Source: Rhea pennata (Eukaryota > Chordata > Aves > Rheiformes > Rheidae). Taken from it: 64,000 nucleotides of DNA. Shown here one piece after another: positions 1 to 42,259 of the stretch. Both the position numbers and the translations under genes were made by a program. Positions within the stretch are counted from its first letter, which is position 1. Each line of letters opens with the position of its first letter. The stretch spans positions 14,173,501-14,237,500 of the forward strand of contig NC_084673.1 in the NCBI RefSeq assembly GCF_028389875.1, read 5' to 3'. Below the pieces are notes generated by a model. That model was not told the DNA's origin and did not search any database. It worked only from the letters and a program-made list of their open reading frames with translations.

Positions 1-3000
1 TTAGTTCAAGAGTTCATATGGTAACTTAAGGATTCGGTGCGTGTACTACATATGTGTTTCAAAGTCTTCTCTTGAGTGGATGAAAGTAATGAAGAGCAAT
101 CTAACTAATGGTTTACAGGACAGTTTTCAAAACTGAAATGTTTTTAGTAATAATAATACTTTATAAATGTTTAAATATACTATCAATAAAAAGATTGTTA
201 ACAGAAAACATTATATGTTCTTAGAACTTAACTTGGTTCCATTACAGCTCCTGAATTTACGTGAAATATTGTCAGTCCTAACCTAGTCTCTAGACGCTAC
301 TTTTGCCACTTGGATCATCTCTGTTTCTACATTACAGTGAAATGTATCAGCTACCTTGAAACATAATTAAATATATGGGACACATCAGTAGTCTCAAGGT
401 AAATTTGTAATATCTCATTTTCCATATTACAGTTCACTTTACTACTGTAATATAGTATGTTCACAAAAAGATAAATTGTCTTTGGGGGTCCTCTTGTGGT
501 AAGATTTAACTATTGCACTTAAAATCCTTGTGGATTTCAGGAAAACTTGGCATAGATCCCAGGTATAAAGATATAAGCAAATAAATGATACTGGTTTTGA
601 AACTAACAAAGAATAAAATTTAGCTATTGAGATAAAACGTTAACTATTGCTAAAAATAAAACAGAAAACAGGACTAAAAGACCATGATTACAGTTTGATG
701 GCTTTTTCACTTTTTTCACACACTATTTACCTCCTACCACAGTACAAGATTAGAACATTGTTTTATGTAACAATTTAGTGGAAAAATACAAAACTTTCAG
801 GTTATATGTGCTTGTAAGGGGGAGCTAAATGTTACAGTATCAGGATTATGACATTTGCTACAGTACTTCCATTGCACTCACCACCATAGTCAATACAAAT
901 AATGTTAAGGTCATATAAACATATTACCATATACAGCCTTTGAAATATAGACCTATTGCAAATTGACATCACTGGGAGTTCTACTATGGATTAGGAAGAG
1001 TCATGTGCTTTATCCAGATTAATCTTTGTCAAAACTGCAGTGTGTTCAAGAGCATCAACAATGACTCTTCATAGATCTCTGTACTAGTTTCAGTATTGAA
1101 GCAGCCTGCTTTTATGCACAACAGAATGAATGCCTTGCTAAAATCAGTACCTTTGCTCAATCAGTTTACCATAGGACATTTTATTCCAAGAGCAATACTT
1201 TTATTTATTTATAAACATCTGCTATTCTAAGTGCATTTATGGAAGTGAAATATTTGTATCATGAATTTCAAGCCTATGCGATCTAAACGTAACTCCAGTA
1301 AAGCTCCACCTTCCCCCCCCCCCCCAACAGTTCTGGAAAAATGTTTTTTTTTCTGTTGCTTGATTTGAGTTTGCAGAAAGTTATTTGGTGGAAAAGGGAG
1401 AAACAAAGTATTTGGGTTTCTCTTGGTCTCTTCACATAGCACATCATATTTTTTGAAGCTTTTGTAGTAGTCTTTCACTTACAATAGGATTGTGGACATT
1501 TTTGCAACTGATAATCTACAACTGATCATGAGGAAAGCACTGCTTTTGTGTACCCTTCTTGACTTAATTTAATTATATCAGAGCTATTTTTGATTATTTG
1601 GGGGGAACAAGAATTGATTATCCAGGATATCCCTATCTGTCCTCTGTTCTCACATTGTTGAAATTAAAACAGAGTTTTATTTCCAGACATGTTTGTACAA
1701 GCAAAGAGCTAAAAAGCACAGAAGTCCCTTTCTTCTAGCCTAATGGTCGCACTTTCACTTTGAAAGTAGAGCAATAATTTTCTAGTTCCTGCATATTTAA
1801 ATATGTTAAAAATGGGAAGCCTAAATATTCTATAGTACAGCAGTAAGAAAGACACTGCTTTAGGAAACAGGAGACCTTGTTTTCACTCCTTGTTTAAATT
1901 AAGCAGAGAACAGACTTTAACAGTCTCCAGCATTCTCTATCAAGATTGTGAACATTAGTAAATAGGCACAAACATTTTCCTTGATTCTGTGAATGGAGCC
2001 CCAAATCTTTCTGGGCACCTAGCTGGAAAAATCAAAAAAAAAAAAATCACTCTGATGAAAATGGTGTTTCTGTTTAATATCCAGTGAATTTAATCTATCT
2101 TCACAAATAAACTATCAAACAAAATATTCACCTAAAATTAGTAACACAAAACAATCAAAATGAAACCCATCAGAATATTCCAATTATTTCAATTCTTATA
2201 CAAAGAAACATTCTGCAATTTATGAAAAGTAAAATCAGCAAACCCCACTAACTTTCAACTGCAGTGAAATCAATTGCAGTGATTCTAAAAACCTGCAAGA
2301 AGAGATATGAATGTAATGAAGACGTTTCCATATATTCATTCTTCAAAATAAAATCATGCTGCAGGATGTGATTAGAATGAGCTGTAATATATCTTTCGTT
2401 GTAAAATGAAAGTATGAAAGTTCATTGTAAAAGTCAAAATTTTTTCCTGTAAAATTTTCCCCTTTTTTCTTTGAAAACAGCTGAAAAATTAGTATCTTGT
2501 AATAAGAACTGTAAGTTGTTTGTTGAGAAATGAGGTGCTCCAACATTTCAGTTTTACAGGAAAAGGTAAATGGCATGATCAGAAGTTGGTTACTGTAATA
2601 ACTTTCTCTTTAATTGCTTTAATTACCTGGAATGGTTCAGGGTCAATGAGTAAGAACATTTACATGAATTTTAATCTAGGGTTAATGGGTACTAAAAAAG
2701 TACTGCATTCTGTATTATAGAATTAAATGTGGAATACATGGGCAATTCCCATCTATTGTACAAATAACTATGTACAAGACTGAATAGAATTTTGGCTGTA
2801 TAAGTTCATGAGTTCCATCTTTGACACTGTTGCTGATGAATACTGCTGCTTAACAAATGTACAGGAGCTAGCAAAAAACTTCAGAAAGACTTGTAACGTG
2901 GAATCTGTCTAACTAAATGTATACGTCTAGATATAGGCATCTTCATCTGAATTGTTCATGTCACTCCCAGGATCGTCAAATGAATCTCAGCCATTTTGAC

Positions 3001-6000
3001 TCCAGAACTTCTACATATAATTCTTAATTCTACAAACCAAAGTCATCCTTGGTGCGTTAACTTTTAATGCATTGATCCCCTCTTTTCTAAATGGCAACAT
3101 TAATGCCTAAATCATGGGAATCAGGGATTCATTAAAGTTTGTAATGTTTCTAAAGATACAAATTATTATGTAAGCGCTGCATGTTCTTACTACAGCTCAA
3201 CCTTACTGAAATGAGGACTAGCATACAGATAAGCATACACCATCCAAAAATGTCTATCCATCACATGTTGTAGAGGAGCATCCATACATTTATGGTCATG
3301 AATGCTGTCCCACACCATGAAAAGAGTACAATATTTCTCTTGTATTATGTTACGATCAGTTTTACATGGGGTAAACTCCACGTTTACTAGTAATTTTTTC
3401 TGCATTCATTCAGTTTCAAGATCTGCATAATGCAGGAATTTTTTCACTTTTATTTCAAATACTCTGGTTATGCTTAATAAAAAATACTATATAAATAAAA
3501 AAAGCTGAAGATTTTACATTTGCAGTTTTAGATATGAATGGGTCACCTATTAAGATGAACTGTTTATAGCCCCAATACACTTCTGCAGAAGACATAATAT
3601 GTGGGCTTAACATACTAATAAATAAATTTGTAGAATTACAAGACGAATGGATATAATCTCATGAATAGGAGATGAAATCAAATTATTAAACAGAAAAACT
3701 CTATACTTCACCACAAAACTCTATATTCACCATTAATTTAAGACAAAAAAGAACAAGAAAATATTACTGACAGTTGTTAACCAACAACGGGATATATAGA
3801 AATTGTTCTGTAAGAATACAGAAATTACTGTAAGTTTTAAATAAGACCCATTATTCTAACAGAAAAGATAATACTGAGCAAATCAGATCACCCACCTAGA
3901 CAATCACTTCACACACAAACTGAATTGCATGACAGTTGTTTTTTGAATGACAGAACTGAGCTAGAACTTGATAGTTTATATGTAGCATTTTCAAAATATG
4001 TATTTTTACAAGGTTATATTTTTATAAATTATTGAATACCCTTCTGAAGCTTAGATTTTAATATTTACTTCTTAGACTGAAACTATTCTATCAAATCAAA
4101 TATTCACCTAAAATTAATAACACAACTATGAATCTTTTGAGTTGCAGGTGCAAAGTAGGCTTAAGTCCCTCAGCTGTCCTTATGTATTCAGGTCTAGAAG
4201 ATACTGTAGAAACTGAAAACCACTACTGGAAAGATGTATCTAATCTATAGCAGAATCTGTGACAAAATGAACCTTGGATTTGTATCTATTCCTAATTTAC
4301 TACATGAATGACTAATTAAATTTGTATAAGGAAGAGGCAGAATAATGACTGATAAAGAAAGAAACGTGTAAGGAAGGATTTTTCATTCAATTTGTTAATT
4401 TTCACAACATTTATTTTTGTCTTTTTGTAATGATTATGCTTTGATTAGTTATCCATGTGAACACTACCTTTTACAGGATTTTGTCAGGACTTTCCAGATA
4501 AAGTTCACTTTCTGTGTGAAGAACTGAATGAACTCAGCATAATCTGATTCCTTGTACACGTACGGTAACACGTGCAAATCTTCTCTGTTTTAGTTCAGCT
4601 TCTCTTTAAAACTTCTGTGAATACCTGCTGTTCTACATCATCATTTGGATATGTCATTTCTGAGTATTAGTTTAGTTAAGGGTAGGCTAATAAAGCTGCA
4701 ATACTTTGGTAACACTCAACCTTCAACTATTACTGATTAATCATAAAGCAACCAGGTCTAAGAAGGTTTTATATCTCTATTGATTGTAACTGCTTCTTCC
4801 AATTGCTGACCTAGTTACTGTAACATTACTGTAGCATTAGACTACTGAGAGGGCACTTTACTGGGACTGTATTTTAAACCAACAACCTTTGAAACCTGTA
4901 GCTACAGCTATAAACTGAGTGGGCAACAGTCTGAACCATTTGGTCTAACTGAAGTAACTCACAATCCTATATATCTCAAGTGTAAGCAAATTATTTTTTC
5001 CTAGTGTCAAATACAGTTTCAGAAATATGACACATATCTTACGACTGTCTGTCTTAGATGGTAATACAGAAATGAAATGAAGGTGAAGTCTGAGTATCAC
5101 CTGTACCACATTTTGTAGGGGGAAAAGAGTCATCCAGGACAGGCTCTTGTTTGAAGCGATGCACAAGGAAAACAAGCAGAAAAAGAATTTGAAAAGTTAA
5201 ATTAAAAGCTCTGTGAACCTCAGGAGGACTACGTTGTAGCCCAAAATGAGGATGTAAATAAGAATTGTATAGAACTCTATTAAGAGACTTCGCTAGTTAC
5301 CAGATGATCATTTTTAAAATAGTGTTTCATGAGTTAAGACTTATTTGGAATCCTTCACCAAGTCTTAAGATATATAGCACTGGCTGGAAAAAATACTCAG
5401 TCATTCCTGTCATTCTTACCCCTTGATCTATACAAAGGGTTTTTCACGTATCTAGAGCAATCCCTTGATGCTTGAAAAGCCTTTGATTGTTGGTGTTGTT
5501 CTGAAAGGCCAGTGATGATGACTAGATTTTAAATGCTTAACTCTTCAATGTATTTAAGCAAAGCTAGCATTTCATGGTAAAGAAAAACGGACAAAAAGGA
5601 ATGGTTCACTTAAGGTAATAAATCCTAGGAAAACAGCATTAGCTAAACCAGGACTGATGAGCAAGGATGTGAATGACAATCACTGTTGACTATAGGGCTG
5701 TAATATGCTCTGAGAAGAGTCATTCACCTTAGTTTTCTGCACTTCAACTTTCCTAAAGGAGGAAAGATTTTTCTTACATTTTCTACAAATATTTAAGAAA
5801 GCCCTCAAGTGAAAGCATTAGTGAATAAAAGTCCTTAGATTTTTATTCATTTTTAATAGATTTTCTTGAATTATTCTGATAATGAAAATAGGTATTCCAA
5901 ATGCAGTATACCTGAAATACCTTCCAGCTAGCAGATTGCCCTGCAAACACAAAGTATTTTAGATTTGAGAAGGAAATAAAAGCACTGAGCATCTGTAGGA

Positions 6001-8770
6001 CCAAAGCCAAGACTAGAAACAGGAGACTTGAAATTCTTGGGGACTATGAGAGAATTCTGGAAACTAAAAAGGCATTTTAAATGAATTACAATTCCATGGC
6101 CACTGTGTAGAGTAAATGAACACCAGTATTACATACAAGAAACAAAGTCTAACATTTGAATGAAATAATATTTTTCTTTTAAGATTAAAATACTTTTACT
6201 GAGATCTATTTTTACAGCGTTACTGTTTTTGAAATAGCCATATTTAAAAGGATCTGGTTCACATTACATCTACATAAAAACAAACTGAATTTGTGAACAT
6301 CACATTTCAGAAGGTCTATTTATTTAGAGAGAGTTCAAAATAAAACTGTGAAAACAGTAAGTAATTTGGAAAATAAAGAGGAAAGGTTAACAGTCAATCA
6401 GCAGAAAAAAAATAAAGAAATCTCTGAAAATTTGTAAATTTGTCTCATTAAGTAGGAAAGGATTAAAACATACCCCTAGTCAGGCTAGGGTAAAAAAATG
6501 AATTTAAGCAATGGAAGGAAAATAGGAAAATATACATTAAGCATTAGGGAAGATTATACACTACAGCAGTTTTTAGCTTAGGGAAAGCAGTAAAATCATC
6601 ACTGGAGGTCAGAGCTAAATTAGACATCCTTCCGTTCTGTCTGCTTAGAAGTAAATTGCCTGTATGGCAGCAACCTAATTTATTAAAAAGAGAATAATTA
6701 TGACCAGTAAAGAATGCCAAAAAACTTCCGACAACTTTGTTTTGGTGTTGGGCATTATCTCTCTAGGCTGATCGTTGGATTACTTTGACCTGAACCATTT
6801 ATATGTGACATCTCCAGGGACATATACTTTTCTCATACTTTAGAATGCATCTATTTTTGATATTTGTGAAGAAAAATATGAGAAACAAGTGTAACCAAAA
6901 CAGACCAATTCTACAGAAAGATCTAGAAGGAAAGTGAAGTAGATGTGTGTTTTCTCCTATAATCATAGTAAGCGGTACAGGATACTCGAAGAAAATAACA
7001 GCATTATAGACGTCACTCATAACAAAAAATAGGAATATTTTGGGGAATAATGGTATTTACACAGGAAAGAAATAATTAAGTAATCAAGAAAAACAGATAT
7101 ACTACAAAGGCATGAGAGATTAAGGCAACAATCAACAGCCCCAATTTGACTTAAGTGGAGTTTTATGGGAAGAACAATCTTCAGCTTCTGTAATTATAAT
7201 TTATATGAATTTTTACAAATCTCATTTAATCTAAAACTACGGCAAACTATGAGATGGTTACTTAATTTAAGTATTTCTTTAATCCTTTACTGTGGATTTT
7301 GTTGGTGGAGGGGAGGCAGTGAGGCACAGGAACAAAGTTACCTCTCTTATTACCTGACTTACTTCAGGGTCCTTACAGTAATTCTTAAGTGAAATCTTCC
7401 TTTGTTGCTGTCACTCGTTTCCATACAGATTATCATAGATGAGAATCACCATTCTTTCAATTTCTGATGTGATCTGATTTGTTGTTCAGCTTAGAGGAGT
7501 TACCATTCTCCAAAATAACCTTATTAAAACAAAGCACTCATGGTTAGCAAAAGTACTCCTAACATAAACAAGTCAAGGAGGAGAGGTCTATCCTACTTAA
7601 ATTTCTTTACGATGGAGACTCCACAAGATCTAATCTCTCAGGTACTTCAGTTTATACAGAAATCTTGTGTCATTGCTCTCTCTTTTTAGACTTTTTCAAT
7701 TCTCCCGGACACTGCCAATAGCAAGCAAGTCCATCCTGGGACAGCCTGTTTAATGAGCACAGCAGGTTGTCAAGCTAAGTCATTAGATTGAATTGATCCT
7801 TCATTGTCCTCAAGAATTTGCTGAAAAAGAGTAACCAAATCTGCTGAGAAGAGACTCCAACTCCTCCTCTTCAGGAGGCATTGCCTAGCACACTATGGAA
7901 TTTACTTCAATACCACATGTGCATACAACAAACCTCGCAATAAGCAAGTGAGCACATACTATAAAAAAATTACACAATTCTAAATCCCTCATGCTAAAAC
8001 AGTAATTGTCTTGTTATTTACAAGAAATACTGTATACCCTTTTATAATTTAAGTGTAAGAGCACAACAGAGCTTGTAATACTGAGAAATCCAAATCTGCA
8101 AGGTTAAAAACTAAAATCCAATAGGAGGCACAAAATCATAGGCTTACTGATTTTTCAAGAGTTTTGAAAATTCATCGAGGGTGCAGGATTTTGTCCCTTA
8201 CATAAGGAGGGCATCACACATTTTTTTTTCGAAGAAATTACAGCTATAATATACTGCAATAATGATTTTTGGTGGGGCTGGACAACAGAACCATTTTTGA
8301 TGTTCTTTCTATTTGCAATTCATACAAAAAAATAGAATTGTTAATGTTTGTCCAGGTCTAATGAAAGATTGAACAAGTAGCCTTAGTTCTAATGTACTTC
8401 CAAACGCAAATATCACATCACAGTTACACTGGTTAAGTTTGTTCAGCTACCAAGTTCTACAGTGAATAAGTAAATCATTAAATTTTGCTGCCAGAGAACA
8501 TTTAAAGAAGGATGAAATGTTGTAGGTTTTTACCTATAAATAATACCCCCTATAACAAACTTGGTTTTTTTGCAAACTCAGTTTGTTGAATAAAAGCTTA
8601 ACACTCCCAGGGAGGTCAAGTGAATAGCACAGAAGCTTTCCAGGCCTACTATTGTTTTGGAGTACACCTTTGAGCCATATAGGTCTTCAGCAAACCCACA
8701 ACACTCAAGACCACTCGGGAAGCATAAGATTCATATTGAAACAAGTGCCACAAAGCTTCAGATTTTAGTC
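1..8770. other. AT-rich upstream flank, no gene recognised
   Basis: All short ORFs here have low-complexity or random-looking translations, and none shows a recognisable domain or a chain of splice-compatible exons. Minor features are a run of 13 C at 1313-1325, an A run near 2034-2046 and one dispersed 35-bp repeat pair (2112-2149 and 4088-4125). No CR1 fragment was recognised. Distal enhancers or a non-coding RNA cannot be excluded by reading alone. Confidence 0.6.
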
Positions 8771-8874
8771 TTTAGCATGTAGTGATGAGCATAACACCAG
8801 GAGTATCACAACAGAGACTACCTGTGACAAGGGCACAAGTGACCCTACAGGTTTGCCTTCCTCTCCCTGCCTTG

Positions 8875-8885
8875 GCCGCCATCTT
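8875..8885 (-). promoter_or_regulatory. YY1-type site
   Basis: GCCGCCATCTT on the + strand is the complement of AAGATGGCGGC, the full YY1 consensus often found at CpG-island transcription starts. It lies at the upstream edge of the island, about 980 bp before the FMR1 start codon. It may mark a distal FMR1 start or a divergent non-coding transcript. Binding is inferred from the motif only. Confidence 0.45.
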
Positions 8886-8928
8886 CAGCAAAGCACCCAG
8901 GGGACTCGAGCCCTGGCCCCGCAGGCCG

Positions 8929-8952
8929 CCTCCTCCTCCTCCTCCTCCTCCT
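8929..8952 (+). repeat. (CCT)8 microsatellite
   Basis: Eight uninterrupted CCT triplets followed by a short C run. The tract is in the CpG island about 900 bp upstream of the FMR1 ATG, so it would be transcribed only from a distal start. A CCT repeat is the known bird counterpart of the mammalian FMR1 CGG repeat. Whether the described repeat is this tract or the shorter CCT-rich stretch at 9728-9790 cannot be settled here. Confidence 0.8.
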
Positions 8953-9229
8953 CCCCCAACCCATCCCAGCCGCCCCAATGCCCTCAGCCCCATCTTCACT
9001 CCCTCTCTACAGGCCCTTACAACAGCATCGCTCCCGAGAGCCACTATTCAGCCCCGCTTCCTTCTTTCATGAGGCCCCATCCCTCCCCGCAGCGCGGACA
9101 TGCACGCGTTCCCGCCTCTCCCCTCCCCAGCCGCGGGCCGCTTCCAACCAACGGCGCTGTCCCCCCCCTCCCCCGCCCCTAGTTACAAGGGCCTCGCAAA
9201 GCGCGTCGCACTCCCCCCCCCCGCTTCTG

Positions 9230-9234
9230 ATTGG
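9230..9234 (-). promoter_or_regulatory. FMR1: Inverted CCAAT box (distal)
   Basis: ATTGG followed by CTG, the NF-Y core context in reverse orientation, in the CpG island. A second copy lies 34 bp downstream. Spacing of about three helical turns is common for paired NF-Y sites. Functional role is inferred. Confidence 0.5.
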
Positions 9235-9263
9235 CTGGGGCGCGCCGGCCAGGGCGCAGTGTC

Positions 9264-9268
9264 ATTGG
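9264..9268 (-). promoter_or_regulatory. FMR1: Inverted CCAAT box (proximal)
   Basis: Second ATTGGCTG match in the same orientation as the one at 9230, about 590 bp upstream of the FMR1 start codon. Confidence 0.5.
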
Positions 9269-9373
9269 CTGGCCGGGCAGTCGCTCAGACGCGCGAGGGC
9301 GAGGGGAGGCGGGACGTGCCTCGCAACTGCCGGGTTAGGTCGCCGCTGGCCGTTGCGGCTGCGCGAGGGGGCC

Positions 9374-9383
9374 GGGGCGGGGC
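9374..9383 (+). promoter_or_regulatory. FMR1: Sp1/GC box
   Basis: GGGGCGGGGC is a perfect GC box in the core of the CpG island. Sp1-type sites are also part of the characterised human FMR1 promoter. Binding here is inferred from the motif. Confidence 0.5.
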
Positions 9384-9461
9384 GCGCGGGGGCGCGCGCG
9401 GCGCGGCCTGGCCGTTAGGCGGTGCGCACGCAGGGCGTGCTGGCTGGAGCCCGTTGGCTGG

Positions 9462-9479
9462 CCCCCCCCCCCCCCCCCC
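9462..9479 (+). repeat. C18 homopolymer in promoter
   Basis: Eighteen consecutive C between the GC box and the E-box. It is likely length-variable and prone to sequencing error, and could form i-motif/G-quadruplex structures. Its length should be treated as approximate. Confidence 0.85.
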
Positions 9480-9490
9480 GAGGCCCGGGC

Positions 9491-9502
9491 CGTCACGTGA
9501 CG
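9491..9502. promoter_or_regulatory. FMR1: Palindromic E-box (USF-type) in FMR1 promoter
   Basis: CGTCACGTGACG is a perfect 12-bp palindrome containing the CACGTG E-box, about 360 bp upstream of the ATG. The human FMR1 promoter is known to be activated by USF1/USF2 at an E-box of this type together with NRF-1, so this is the likely conserved core element. A weaker NRF-1-like TGCGCACGC lies at 9423-9431. Confidence 0.6.
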
Positions 9503-9727
9503 CGGGGTTACTGTTTACATTCGAAGCGGGCGCCCCCCCCGCCCCCCGCGCGCGCCGCCCGGCGGTGACCGTTTCGCTTTCATTTCCGGGCGGGCGCGGA
9601 GGCGAGCGGCGCCCGTCTGGTCTCGTCCCCTCCCCTCCCCTCCCCGCGGCGCCCCCCCGCCCCGCCGGCGGCCTCGCCCTCCGCCCCTCGCGCAGCCCCA
9701 CCCCCCGCGGGCACGGAGTGAACTGAG

Positions 9728-9790
9728 GTTCCCCCTCCCCTCCCCCTCCCCGGCACACATCCACCTCCTCCTCTTCCCCCTCCTGCGCCG
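9728..9790 (+). promoter_or_regulatory. FMR1: Pyrimidine/CCT-rich FMR1 5' leader
   Basis: This stretch is almost entirely C and T. It includes three CCT triplets at 9764-9772 and several CCCCT units, and ends about 70 bp before the start codon. That is the position the CGG repeat occupies in mammalian FMR1. No CGG array is present. No ATG lies between here and the FMR1 start, so the leader has no obvious upstream ORF. The exact transcription start is not determined. Confidence 0.6.
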
Positions 9791-9859
9791 AGAGCGAGAG
9801 AAAGGGAAGGGAGGAGGCGCCGGGCCTGGGTCTCCCGCACCGAGCCGCCGCGGCACAAC

Positions 9860-39898
<30,039 letters not shown>

Positions 39899-41690
39899 AC
39901 TGCATAATTCTAAAGTCATATTTCCTATACTGTTTCAGTAATTCCTATTCCACATTAGAGAAACTTGTTAGGCCAAAGACAAATAGTAGGCAAGACGGCG
40001 CAGGGCATGAAATGAACATATGTTCTCTGTTAGCCTTTTTTAACATCAACAGTAAGCAGTTGTTTTCAGAATAAGAAGTTATTCAAATATTTGCATAAAA
40101 ATATCTGAATTTCCGAAAATCGCTTTCAAGTACATATTGCACTTCAAACAATGACAGATTCTTTTTTTGTTTGTTTTAAAAATACTGAGCTGTGCATTGG
40201 TAAACTTTCTGTTCAGTTGTACCATTTTAACGCATCGGGTCAAAATCACTGCTCAATTTCAATTTTCAGAATAAATAGTGTTTGCAGTAATCAAATTGGC
40301 TTCTGTTTTCAATCTACCTTAAAAGTTCTTCATGAAATGCTATGTCGTTTTATGTCCTGTGTCAGTTCACATTCTGGTCCACCTTTTTCAGTATTTTAGT
40401 GGACCCTGAAATATGTGTGATGTAACAATTGTCATTTTCATTAGCAAAAAAGTTGTATGATCTGTGCCTTTTTTATATCTTGGCAGGTAGGAATATTATA
40501 TTTGGATGCAGAAATCAGGGAAGATGAGTCGGTAACACTAAATGTAAAATATATGTAGCAATCCTTGTCAGACATTAGTACTTTATAGACAAGTGCATGC
40601 TTTCCATAATTTTTTCCTTACATAAACATTGGGTTAGGCAGTTATAAGAATAGGAAATTTATTTTGCACTGAAGATTTGGAAAAATAGTGTTATTGAGAG
40701 GGGGTGTAATTTTTTCTTTGTAGGCAGTACAGAGGGTTTTTTTTAAAAAAAAAGAAAAAAAACAAAAACAAAACCCTTTCCATTGTGGGAAAACTAAAAA
40801 CTCATTGTTACTGAGGGAACAAATGTAACTTGTTCACAAGCTAGTAGCGTGTGCCTGCTATTTGGCCAGATGACCAGTTTAAAGCGCTTTTCATCCTCCT
40901 AAAATTTTTTTGAATTGCTTATTTTAATTTGGTGATTATCTCAGGGGAGATAAGAAAAAAATCACCATGTGTAATGCCCTGGAAGTTCAGGTATAGTAGC
41001 TGGATATATTAAATGCAGAACAAATTCTTAATATTTTGAGGTACAAGGTCTGAATTACCAGCCAATTGGAAGCTGTTGCAGAATTTGATACAAAGTATGA
41101 TCATACACAAGGGAAGGGTGGGAACAGGTGGGAGGAGTTGTGCTTTCTTTTATTTCTGATCATGAATTAAATTTACTGGGCAAAACTGTATAAGGACCTT
41201 CATTTTAATCCATTTTATTCAAATTACTCCAGAAGGGAGCCACTGATTATGTACAGAACTGTACAAACTTGACCTTGCCTCTGATGTATTTTGTGAGTTT
41301 CGTTTTCTTTGCTTTTCATTTTGTTTTTTTCCTTGCATACAGGTGAGCATATTAAAAATGGCAACAAACTGCACATGATTTAACAAATATAACAATGTCT
41401 TAAAAAGTATTGCCAAACATTAATGTTGATTTCTAGTTATTTATTTTGGGAATGTATAGTATTTGAAAACAGAAATTGGTACCTTGCACACATCATCTGT
41501 AAGCTGTTTGGTTTAAAATACTGTAGATAATTAACCAAGGTAGACTGACCTTGTAATGTAACTGCTCTTGGGCAATATTCTCTGTACATATTAGCTACAA
41601 CAGATTGGATTTTATGTTGACATTTGTTTGGTTATAGTGCAATATATTTTGTATGCAAGCAGTTTCAATAAAGTTTGATCTTCCTCTGCT
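39899..41690 (+). other. FMR1: FMR1 3' UTR
   Basis: Non-coding, AT-rich sequence following the stop codon. An early AATAAA at 40270 is probably not the main site. AATAAA at 41667-41672 (in TTTCAATAAAGTTTG), followed by a T/TG-rich stretch, is the best first end. A further AATAAA at 42248-42253 would extend the UTR to about 2.35 kb, similar to the long human FMR1 3' UTR. Both forms may be used. Confidence 0.8.
41667..41672 (+). terminator. FMR1: Polyadenylation signal, FMR1 (proximal main)
   Basis: Canonical AATAAA about 1.77 kb after the stop codon, in CAGTTTCAATAAAGTTTG. Confidence 0.7.
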
Positions 41691-42247
41691 AACTGATGTT
41701 GATGCAATCCTTATAAATGATTGCTTTAAACTCAACTTAAAACAAGTAGAAAAAGTATTTCTCTGAGACTTTTAACTGTTGCCTTTGTTCATTTTAATGT
41801 TTTAGAAAACTTCTAAAATATTGCCAGTTTTCAAAATTATGATACATAGTGCACACAAAGTGAAATTCTGTGATGAAATGGTACAATACTCGTTGAGCTG
41901 TGACATTATGCATTAAATGTCTTACATTCGACAGTTGAGTTCACTAAGGTGCTAAGTAGGTTAAATGTGAAATCACTAATACTGCAGTTTGTTGTATTAA
42001 TCACATTCCATTTTCAAATGCATTTTGGGGGCTCTGACGTTTTTTGGTATTTCTGCATGCTTAATATGTATCTTTTTTGATTCAAATGCCAATGTTTTTA
42101 AATGTTAGTAAATTTCAACAAATTAAATTGTAAATCTAAATGTACAATTTTATTTTGAAAAATCGTGTTGTTGAAAGTGCAACAAATGTCTGATGATTGG
42201 GTTCAGATCCTTCTGGTTACTTACCAAGTGTGGTCTAGAATTTTAAA

Positions 42248-42253
42248 AATAAA
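42248..42253 (+). terminator. FMR1: Polyadenylation signal, FMR1 (distal candidate)
   Basis: Canonical AATAAA in TTTTAAAAATAAAGTCC, about 2.35 kb after the stop codon, followed by T-rich sequence. It would give a 3' UTR close in length to the human one. Further AATAAA hexamers occur at 43626 and near 44024. Confidence 0.5.
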
Positions 42254-42259
42254 GTCCTT

